Assembly: GCA_024516035.1 (NCBI GenBank) | Contig: CM044958.1 | Span: 24,993,900-25,057,899, forward strand | Direction of reading: 5' to 3' | Source: Bactericera cockerelli | Taxonomy: Eukaryota > Arthropoda > Insecta > Hemiptera > Triozidae | Length of the DNA stretch: 64,000 nt | Shown here: positions 1 to 11,000 of the stretch, one piece after another | Layout: the number at the start of each line of letters is the position of its first letter | Numbering within the stretch: position 1 is the stretch's first letter | Position numbers and translations under genes: made by a program | The notes under the pieces: model-generated | Seen by the model: the letters and a program-made list of their open reading frames with translations, nothing else | Told to the model about the DNA's origin: nothing | Database searches by the model: none

Positions 1-124
1 GATAATCACGATGTTATGTCTCAATTACTCAAACTCGTTTTACTAAACTCTTTGCAGAACTTGGACTCGAACTACCGACCTCTGGTTACGAGTCCGCCGC
101 CTTATCGATTGAGCTACTGAGGAC
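1..124 (-). mobile_element. SINE T1 copy cut by the window edge
   Basis: It shows CTCAAACTCGTTTTACTAAA, GGACTCGAACTACCGACC and TTATCGATTGAGCTACTGAG, the inverse of the T1 tRNA-related head and body. The tail reaches or passes position 1. Confidence 0.75.
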
Positions 125-360
125 AGTGCACAAGAGACCATCCTCATTCATTACAAGCTGCTCAACATCCATGCGTCAGCTGCGTCTTGATTTGAAGGTT
201 GCGGGCTCGAAAAAAATAACTAACCCAGTTTCAGAGTCGATTTTTTTTTAAGTTACAGGCTTTTTAAGTTACACCATTGGTTTCAAAAAATTGTGTGAGG
301 AGAATCCATAGTGTGTACCTACTATGGCTAAATAAAAAATGGCAACAGTCTTTTTTAATT

Positions 361-455
361 TATTTTGTAGTCGCTGGCTCTGGCGTTCGGACCCGGGTGG
401 GATCTTCCGCATGGCAAGTGACTAGCTTACCACTGAGCTAATCGTGCGCTTCTAG
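361..455 (-). mobile_element. tRNA-like SINE head (T5)
   Basis: Inverse of a tRNA-like segment: GATTAGCTCAGTGGTAAGC (A box) and CCGGGTCCGAACGCC (B box). A related inverse head (GTTCGAACCCAGGGCCTTCC, GCATAGCAAGCGAG) lies at 15165-15222 in the foldback element. Not an intact tRNA gene. Confidence 0.6.
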
Positions 456-1918
456 TCATTTCTCATTGAACATACTAACACAAAATGTTTTTTAAATACC
501 TTTTTGTTTATATCAAAATAGTATAAAACATAATAAAAACTGCAAAAGTTTATTCATTTTACAAAATATTATCTTGTTTTTTTCAAGATTTCTATTAAGA
601 GTTGGCAATCGGTAAATATTTGTTATTGTTTATGATAGAAGAACCTATGATACCTGGCTTTATTTTATAAACTCTATTTTCTTTAGGAAAATTCGCTATT
701 TTTTTTTCTCTCGTAGGGAAGCATAAGAAAAACCATCCTTACATTATCAAGGCAGTCTCTCAGGGGCTTACATGAATAATAATTATGTGTATTGTGATAC
801 CAATAGTATCTGATATAACTCAATTTACAGATGGTATTACCCTAAAAAAAAACCATAAGTTGTCGGTGTTACAACAGGTCAGATACAGGTATGAATAAAA
901 TATTCCATCAGATTTTTTTGATAATTACAAAAATATTGCCAGCCGAGATTTGAACCTCGGACATGCGACTTACATTCTTAGCACTGCTACACCTAGCTAA
1001 CACCACTGATTATCTGAAAAGCACGAAATTTATCATTTGAATTTTCCTAAACTGGCTGATGAAGGCATGTGAGACCGCGGTATTCAAAAAAAGCAATGTA
1101 AACAAATTTTGTAAACAATACAAGACGCCCTTACACAGTCTACAGCTAGAAAACTCTAAGGATTTTTGAAGAGTTTTTGGCAAACATCTAATAATTTTTC
1201 CCAGAAGATCACGTGATAAAATATCGTAAAATTATTTTTTAGCATCCTCGGGGCGGCCGCCAACTTTTATCAAACTTGCCCGTGTCTGTGCCAAAATTTG
1301 TTCGGACAAATGTTTAGTGTTTTATTTAGTAAAAAAGTTTTTTCGTGTGTTTTTTTTCTGTTGAGGTGTAAAAAAATATGACAAACCAAACCGTAAAAAA
1401 CAATGTAGTGTAGCTAGAAACATCTAAATTTTCTTGGCTTTCTGCAGAACTGTTTAGAATCAACTCATCTTAAACAGGAAAAAAGCACTGACTCGAAGAA
1501 TAAGCCAAAGTCGGACTTTTTCAGAAAGTTGCAAAAAATCACTTTGTGCAGTTACGAAGGCGAATCCGAAAAAACGGATTGCAGATCCATCCTAGAAATG
1601 TCGTCAGTAATCTACCATTAACGGGTGTAAACGTTTTTTTGGTCCACCCTGTATACAAAAGATACAAATAAAGATCATTATTTTATTTTATTTATTTTTT
1701 TATGGAGGGAAAAATTTGCATGTTCAAACACAGGCGTAGTTTGGCAGTTTAGGAGCCTGTGAAAGAGGGTTCTACCCTCTAAAAAACCCCCCAGAAATTC
1801 TCTAGTTCTAATTTTTTGCCCCGGAATCGATTTCTCATTACTTCGGGTTTTTTTTTTCATTATCATACTCAAAGATCATTATTATTATCATGAACACTAT
1901 GTTCCTCAGGTGACGTAC
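456..1918. other. IRP1 intron 16 remainder, repeats and unidentified DNA
   Basis: No coding exon was found for the missing IRP1 C-terminus. A mariner-like end (TTTGGTCCACCCTGTATAC, about 1640-1658) shows part of another CAGGGTG-type element whose other end was not located. A GGGGCGGCCGC island is at 1249-1259. Confidence 0.5.
932..1010 (-). mobile_element. tRNA-like SINE head (T6)
   Basis: The inverse strand reads TGGTGTTAGCTAGGTGTAGC (A box region) and CCGAGGTTCAAATCTCGGC (B box with closing stem). The cloverleaf is imperfect and the body cannot be delimited. Confidence 0.55.
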
Positions 1919-2041
1919 CAACAAGAAAGGTCCCTTGGCAGCCCAGTCTCGAGAGGAGCCCTGACCATACTCCTTGCCCACTATGATGATAGCAGGCACG
2001 TTCTCAGTCTTGTACTTCTCCGCTGCGTCGAATATGTCCAT
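1919..2041 (-). CDS. IRP1: IRP1 exon 16 (last one in window), behind a SINE-duplicated splice site
   Basis: The exon is 41 codons in phase 0: [20 protein letters not shown], then [20 protein letters not shown], with donor GTACGT. It forms part of the C-terminal swivel domain of aconitases. The acceptor CATTCCAG-ATGG lies inside a 16-bp direct repeat that also occurs at 2180-2195, with a tRNA-type SINE between. The exon carrying the rest of the protein is not in positions 1-1918. Confidence 0.92.
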
Positions 2042-5000
2042 CTGGAATGAAAAAAAAGTTATCATATTTGTGTTAATCACTATCGTGATATCACAACTAC
2101 TCAAACTCGCTTTACTAAATCCACGCTGGACTTGAACCACCTCCAGGTTACAAGTCCGCCGCCTTATCGATCAAGCTACTCCATCTGGAATGAAATAAGA
2201 AACAAACATAATATGTATGATTTGTTTTTTTTTTTTTTTTTTTTTTTCTTCTTCAAATAATGTAAAACACCTCATCCAGAACAGAAAAATGAGACACGGT
2301 GCCCAGGACACATTTGACTTCTGGAGGGCTATGCTGTTCCGCTGTTTGATATCTATGTATTGTACGTTCTGTGTGGTGTCTGAAATTTGATGATTGTATT
2401 TTCAGTTGCTGAGGTGTCGGGACGAGGTGAAGTCATCCCCAGCGGCGTTCACTCATAGTGCGTGAGGAAAAATGAGTGGTTACTTGTAAGGGTAAGGACC
2501 AGTGGCAGCATTACCAGAGCATAAAGAATAATAAAAAATGTTGTTGTTGTAGCCAGCTTGGCTACAGCTGGAGGCGACTCACCCCTCCAGCCAAGTTTAT
2601 TACAAAGTTGGCTCGTCCTGAACCACATATTTCTATGTGCGATCAACCATCATGAGGACTAATCATATAAAGTAACGTTAAAGTACGATAATAAAAAATA
2701 ATTTGGGACAGTAAAGGAAGCTCTTAGTAATGCTGCGCTAACCAAATAAGAGGCCTTGTGTTTCAACACAAATAAATCGTACTTTAACATTACTACATTA
2801 CTTTATATGAATGTATAGAATGGACTATGTCTGGCTGGGGACTATAAACAGGGAGTAGACCAGCATTGGCTTGGTTCTGAGGGCCCTTGTCAATTATTAG
2901 CCTCCTTGTAAAGACAGTGGTAGAAATGCTTAGTCATTCCTCCACTGTCTGGCTACCATCGTTCACGATGACGCCCCCTATGATGATAGAATGGATGGTA
3001 ACCAGTCTCACCTCCTGGTTGCTGGGAAAGTGCAGGGTCTTGGGTCCTGGCTTGGATACCAGCTTGTTCACTATGCGGATGTTGGCGAAAGTTCCCCTGA
3101 CCATGACGTCATCATTGCCTCGCCTCGCCCCGTAGGAGTTGAAGTCCGGGGGACTCAGCCTGGGAACAGAGGGGGGAGGGGTTATCATGGCATTGACAGT
3201 GCTGACACGTGCTAGTGTCTTAACCCTAGCATTTATTTTTATCTTGTTGAAACTAGAGGATAATTTGTGGGTACAAGAGCAAAATGAAAATCAAACGACC
3301 AAGTCTATTAAAGTATTTTTTTCTTTTCAATATCAATACAAGTTGACCATTCAAATTTGAACCTTCGTGATACTGGTTCTTCCCGGTCCCACTCAGGCTG
3401 GATGAAGTTATTTCGAGTAGCTGGTTTGTAAGTTTCCAGCGAATGGAGGGTAAAACCCCGGTTGTGATATGACCATGAAGGAATGAAGAAAAGTAGTCCT
3501 ATGGAACCAGCTCCATTAGAAGCAAACACTCACCCCTAGTTATCTATATCCATTAAATTTTTATCTATTTTCTAACCGACCTCAGTAGCTTGATCGATAA
3601 GGCAGCGGACTTGTAACCTGGAGGTCGGTGGTTCAAGTCCCGGTTTCAGCGTAGATTTAATAAAGCGAGTTTGAGTAGTTGTGATATCACGATAGTGATT
3701 AACACAAATATGATAACTTATATCCATTTTCTACAGTATTTATCTATATCCATTAGTAACAAACACTCACCCCTTAGCGGAGAGAAACTTGGCGGCGGCG
3801 CTGGTGCGGGCTATACTACCGGCAGGACTGATGTGGTCGGTGGTCACCGAGTCCCCCAGCAGAAGCAGTACACGAGCCGCCTCTATCACCCGCTCCCCCG
3901 CCGTGACGTCACGCGGCATGCCGTCGAAGAATGGGGGCCGCTTGATGTAGGTGCTGGTCACATCCCAGGGGTACAGCTCTCCTTCAGGCGCCTGGGGTCA
4001 CATCAATGCAACATTCAAATGTCAAATATAATAATAATAATATCGCCCGATTAAGACTACTAAAGTCCCAATGCCAGCGTCGATGGCGCGTTGAATGCAC
4101 CGGTTCTCGTTGGATCACCGAAGTTAAGCAACGTCCAGCGAGGTGAAGACTTCGTGATGCTGGCATTCCGGCCCAACCCAGGCTGGGTGAGGTTAATGTG
4201 GGTAACAGGTTTGTGAGTTTCCTGCGAATGGAGGGTAACACCCCCGTCGTGATATGACCATGAAGTTGAAAGCGACGTTAAAAAAAAAGTCTCAATATTC
4301 CAGCAGTAAGCCCAAGACATATTATTATGTGGTAAAAATGTCATGTCCCGGTTGTGTTTCGAACCCACGACCTCTGGAAACTTTGGATTCACAGAGTGCC
4401 GCCTTTACCACTGAGCTACCGGGACAGCTAATAATTACTTGTATAGGTGTAGTAGTTATCTATCTATTTCCAAATACACCCAAACCGGATTGCTTAAAAC
4501 AAGACTGCACACCCGCAGGTCCACAGTTTTGTTGGTTGGAATAATATAGTCATCCGTCCCCGTAATATGTATAGGTATTAGTTAGTTAACATATTTGTGT
4601 TCATCACTTTTGTGATATCACAACTACTCAAACTCGCTTTACTAAAACTACGCTGTAACTGGGACTTGAACCACCGACCTCCAGGTTACTAGTCCACTGC
4701 CTTATCGATCAAGCTAATGCGGTCGGTATGTATAGGTATTATTTAGTTCACAGAGCCCAAGTCCGCTGATTTTTATCTGTCTGGTGGCCCGTCAGCTGAC
4801 ATGGAATTTAAAGGCAAGGAAATTCACTCATAACTTTTTTTATTGTTCTGGAAGAAAGCTGTTGAAAAAAAAAAAAAAAAAAAACTAATTGGGTATTCTC
4901 CATTGTTGATATCTGGTACAGAAAAGCTTGGGAATTCAGTTCCAAGAGAGCAAGACTAAGTATAGCCACTAAGTCCTGCCTGCTATCATTCAAACAAGAA

Positions 5001-8000
5001 ATCAAGTCACCTTTAATTTAAGAAAATGTAGCTCAAATATCACTGAATATGCAACAGTACATAGATGTGAAAAGTTGTGGAACCTGGCCGGTGGTGTTGG
5101 AGGTGTGGATATATTTTGCAATAATTCTAATAAAATACTACAATTATTACAATCAGGCAATTTACCTATTACCATTTAGTTTATTTAGCTTTTAGCTAGT
5201 ATGTTAGCATATAATTAGTTTTATATTAGTTGTAAGTTTTAATAATGTAATCCCGCGTTTTATAAAATGGACACGCAAGTTCGTAAATTATATAAAAAAA
5301 AAAAAAAAAACACACCTGCAAGACTCGCCAGCTGTTGGACCCATTCTCAATCCGGGCATACACCTCCCTGAACATGGCCGGGATAACATGCTGCTTCTCC
5401 ACTGCCTGGATCTCTGAGCGGGAAGGCCAGATGTCTCTCAGGAACACAGAACCTCCTTCTTTGTTTGTTCCTGCCAAATAGCATGAGATAAAAACAATCA
5501 ATTATTTCGTCAAGAAATGCTCTTATACATATACAATTGAACAAAAACTAAAAATGCAATCCTAACAGATTGTCGTTTAACAATATTATTCCTGAATCTG
5601 GGAATAATAATGAATTATATTATGTTAAATTCAAGAATTTGAAAAAGATACAGGGTGCGTCAGAATAACCTGACGAGTTTAAAATGTTAACTATCAAGTC
5701 ATAACTTGTCGTAGATGGTTGATGATAGTGTCATTTTGTGTCCAATAAAAGCGGATTTAGTTACAATGGAGTCGTGGACTCATGCGCATCGTGCTTTTGT
5801 TGTAGAGACATTTTTTAAAAGTGGTGATTCTGTGGCAATTACTCAGAGAAAGTTCGGCGATCTGGACTGGGCGGCCAACTCACCAGACCTCTCTGCTTGT
5901 GACTATTTTCTTTGGGGTTACCTCAAAAGTAAAGTCTATATGCATAAGCCAAGGACTGTAGATGACATGAAGAGACTAATTGTTCAAGAAATTCGTGCAA
6001 TACACCTGAATATGCTTGAGAAAGTCATGGACAATTTTTCGACCAGAATTGACGAGTGTATCAGAAATGGAGGTAAACATTTGACCAACATTATCTTTCA
6101 CAAATAATTCAAATATTCAAAAAATCATGTATTTTTTTAAATAAAAATAAATCCGCATGTCTTCTCTTTCAAATAACATAAAAATTATTGTTCTATCTTA
6201 AAAATTGCTTGTTTAGTATCATTTTTAAACTCGTCAGGTTATTCTGGCGCACCCTGTATTATACATTATTATTTTCTTACCAATAGGCTCGTTTTCGAAG
6301 TCAATATCAACGGTACCAGCCAGAGCGTAGGCTATCACCAAGAGAGGGGATGCCAGATAGTTGGCTCTAGTGTTGGGGTGGATACGCCCTTCAAAGTTTC
6401 GGTTGCCAGAGAGCACCCCTGCAACTACTAGCTCATTCTGAAATAGATGGGAATAATTTTAATATTAATTTTCATTGTTTAGTTTAGGTACTTATTTAAA
6501 AATATTTGAGTAAATAATGATATTTTTTTTCGAGCAAGTGTGAAATGTACTAGATTCAAAGAGATTTTAATGGTTCTATGCACTCCCCACTCGATATTTT
6601 TCTCTCAATTTCGACCAATCAAATCTCTTTATTAAAAGTGGTGTTTCATTTTATAGGTAGCTCGGAACATGAGAGGAAATCTGTTTCAGCTTTGTGGGCT
6701 GCGTCATAATAATAATAAATTTATTCGGTTTTCAATAATCATCATTGTTAAAAGTTCCGCTAAGTACATTTGTACTTTTCGAGAGCTTCGATTTTCATAT
6801 TCTTGTTTATTATTATTATTTTTTCGCCTCACCTGCTCGATGGCGTCCACAATGGGCGGGTCGAGGGGTCCGCTGTTCCCGATGCAAGTCATACACCCGA
6901 AGCCCACCACATCGAAGCCCAACTGGTTGAGGGGTTCAATGACCCCGCTCTCCCGCAGGTAGTAGGTGACGACGCCGGAGCCGGGGGACAGGGAGGTCTT
7001 GATGTAGGGCGCCACGCTCAGACCCGCCGCCACCGCCTTCCTGGCCAGGAGACCTGGGGTACAGTACAAACACAAGACATAAAGAGACCTGGGGCACAGT
7101 ACAAACACAAGACATAAAGAGACCTGGGGCACAATACAAACACAAGACATAAAGAGACCTGGGGCACAATGCAAACACAAGACATGAGGCATAAAGAGAC
7201 CTGGGGCACAATACAAACACAAGACATAAAGAGACCTGGGGCACAATGCAAACACAAGACATGAGGCATAAAGAGACCTGGGGCACAGTACAAACACAAG
7301 ACATAAAGAGACCTGGGGCACAATACAAACACAAGACATAAAGAGACCTGGGGCACAATGCAAACACAAGACATGAGGCATAAAGAGACCTGGGGCACAA
7401 TACAAACACAAGATATGAGCCATAAAGAGACCTGGGGCACAATGCAAACATAAGACATGAGGCATAAAGAGACCTGGGGCACAATACAAACACAAGACAT
7501 GAGGCATAAAGAGACCTGGGGTACAATACAAACACAAGACATAAAGAGACCTGGGGCACAATACAAACACAAGACATGAGGCATAAAGAGACCTCGGGCA
7601 AAATACAAACACAAGACATGAGGTATATAGAGACCTGGGACGCAATGCGAACACAAGACATAAGGCATAAAGAGACCTGGGGCACAATACACATAAGGCA
7701 TGAGGCATATAGAGAACTGGGGCTCCATACAAACACAAGATATGAGGCATAAAGAGACCTGGGGCACAATACAACCACAAGATGTGAGACATAAAGAGAC
7801 CTGGGGCACAATACAAACACAAGACATGATACATAAAGAGACCTGGGGCACAATACGAACACAAGACATGATACATAAAGAGACCTGGGGCACAATACGA
7901 ACACAAGACATGAGGCATAAAGAGACCTGGGGCACAATGAAACACAAGACATTAGGCATAAAGAGACCTGGGGCACAATACAAACACAAGACATAAAGAG

Positions 8001-11000
8001 ACCTGGGGCACAATGCGAACACAAGACATGAGGCATAAAGAGACCTGGGGCACAATACAAACACAAGATATGAGGCATAAAGAGACCTGGGGCACAATGC
8101 AAACACAAGACATGAGGCATAAAGAGACCTGGGGCACAATACAAACACAAGACATGAGGCATAAAGAGACCTGGGGCACAATAAAAACACAAGACATTAG
8201 GCATAAAGAGACCAGGGGCACAATGCGAACACAAAACATGAGGCATAAAGAGACCTGGGGCACAATACAAACACAAGACATGTGGTATACAACTATACAT
8301 AGACCTGGGACACATTACAAATAAAAGACATTAGGCATAAAGAGACCTGGGGCACAATACAAACATAAGACATGAGGCATAAAGAGACCTGGGGCACAAT
8401 ACAAACACAAGATATGGGGCATAAAGAGACCAGGGGCACAATGCGAACACAATACATGGGGCATAAAGAGACCAGGGCACAATGCAAACACAAGATATGG
8501 GACACAGGAATATAAACTTGTCACACAATACAAACAAGTGTGAGGAATGCTCACAGGATACAATATTATTATATTTCTTAAAAATTAAATTAATAGTAAC
8601 TACTTATTTGGTTCGAGACCCAGCCGGGACATGACAAGATATGCTCCCATTTTGAGATTTTGACCACATAACTTGTGCTTACAATTTGTTTTGATTTACA
8701 CATTTTTACAATATTTGGAAGCAACATAGTATTTTCAATTTTCCATCTCTAATTGCAAGTTGAAGAAAGCCATACCTGCTCCTAACATGACACTGGGGTT
8801 ACTGGTGTTGGTACAAGACGTGATGGCGGCAATGACAACTGAGCCATGCCTCAACGTGTAGGATTTGCCGTCGAATTCAAACTGGCCACTAGCTCCAAGC
8901 TTGTCTGCACTCAGTCCGTACCCTTTGAATCCAACCTAGGGAGGTGACAGAAAAAAAACTAAATGTAGGAGTTCATAACAGTTAACATATTGGTTCCATT
9001 TGAAAATACTAAACCATTCATAATCAACAGAAATCCGAAACGGAAAAATCGTGAATATTTTTGGTGTCACCCATCCATTTTTTGTATTTACTCCGTGTAG
9101 CTTAACTCTAGAGAGATACAACCTAGAAGAATTCCTGATCTAAACTGACCAATGTGCAAAATTTCAAGTTTCTCGGTCAAACGGTGTGGATTTGTATAAA
9201 GAACATACACACATACAGACTCTTTCATTTTATGTACATACAATATAGATTTTATTCATTTTTAGTTTAACTGGACGTTCAACTGCATGGTCATATCACG
9301 GCGGGATTTTTACCCTCATGTACTTCGACGAAAACTCACAAACCAGCTACTCAAATTAACCTCACCCACCCTGAATTGGGACGAGAATAATCAGAATCAC
9401 GAGAGTTCGATTATGAGTGGCCATCCACCCGGACATAACCTTGCTGAACGTTTCTAAATTTCAGTGACAGAAAGAGAACTGGTGTATTTTTAACTGGTGA
9501 ACGAGAACTGCTGGCTACGAGCAAGATTCAAATACCTTGTTAGTGAGACAGCTGAGGAAGTCCTGTTTCATGTCGGTGACCGGGACTCGATCATGCGGTC
9601 TCTTGGGTCCGGAGACAGAGGATACCACCGTGTTGAGGTCCAGGGTGACCACTTGGCTGAACACAGGGTCCTGAGCTGCATTGTTGTAGTCCCGAAGTAG
9701 CTTAACAGAGTTGAGGTAAGCCTGGACGGTGGCAATTTTAGCATCCTGCGGTCTAGAAATAAAAAGAATTTTAATTTTTAGTAGCATAGAATTTCGGCGT
9801 AATAGGTATGTGATACGCCCGTGTCAGGAGATTATATACGATCCCCTAGGCTTTCAGCCATAACTTTTATTTAACACAGAAAATTTTTACCCTCCAACAT
9901 TAGGCTGGTATTTCTGCCCCCTAACCCAAGCTGGGTGGGAGGTTAATGTGGGTAGCTGTACGATTCCCCAGCGAATATGAGGAGGGTAAAACCTCCGATT
10001 ATTGTCTACCTCAAAGTCAGGACGTTAAAACGTCAAATGGTTCAATTTTTAAAATAACTTTTCACAAATACTGAAGTCATCCATAGTGATTCCTAAAATA
10101 ACTTTACGCTCATAACTCATTACAATCGCGCCTATGATTGACATTGCATAACTAACTTGTCTGCCTGAGGTACTCCAAGCTGTTCACGTCCACAGGGAAG
10201 AAGCCCACAGTGGCTCCGTACTCTGGACACATGTTGGAGATGGTAGCACGGTCTGCTATCGAAAGCTCCTTGACCCAGGCACCAAAGAACTCGACAAACT
10301 TGCCCACTACACCCAGCTGACGTAAAGTGCTGAAATAAGAAAGAATTCATGTAGTAATAATTAATTACAATCTAATACAATCCCGCGTTATAAATATAAA
10401 AATGGACAAAGTTTTTCCATAATAGTTAATATATTCTTTAAATAAAGCATTTGTTAATATTCCTAATCTAATAGCAATACTAATAAAACAAAAAAAAAAT
10501 AGTTTTTGTCTGTTATTTAAATAACAAACTAAAACTACGAAAATCAAGAAATTAACTGAGGATTAATTAAAAAAAAATTAAACTGTTAAATTTCCATGTT
10601 TAATTCCACAAAGAATTCATATTTAAATCATAATAAAGTCACATTAAGGTTGCTAAGCCTGAAAACTGAAATTTTGGATTGAAGTTTCTATGGCATGCAG
10701 TTATAAAATGAATGAAAATTCAGACCAATGGGGCGATGTTCTGACAGTTTACGCCATGTCTCTTTCATATACGAAGGAAGTTTCGTATTTTCGATTAATC
10801 CGAGAAATCCGTTTTCAATTAATGAGTCCGTTGATTTAACGTATATATTTTTTAAGGAAATGTTTTTATAAATCCTCACTAAATCTCAACTTACAGGGAC
10901 CATTTGAAAATGTCTAGGGACGGAATTCTAAACAGAATGACAAACATTGGTTTTTATTATTCTATTCAATAAAAGTAGACACATTCAAAACAAGTGAAAG

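Noticed and set aside
5715..5765. Longer mariner start upstream of MESW
   Set aside because: Family N-termini begin near ME(S/L)W; the added residues read through end-proximal non-coding sequence.
6704..8315. Three overlapping minus-strand frames of 390-459 codons rich in [16 protein letters not shown] repeats
   Set aside because: They are the 35/42-bp minisatellite read in three stop-free frames, partly joined to IRP1 exon 11. The unit derives from a splice site and nothing suggests a separate protein.
7045..8510. CRISPR-like array of regular repeats
   Set aside because: Units are contiguous with no unique spacers, in a eukaryotic intron. The same holds for 39110-40345 and 59070-59310.
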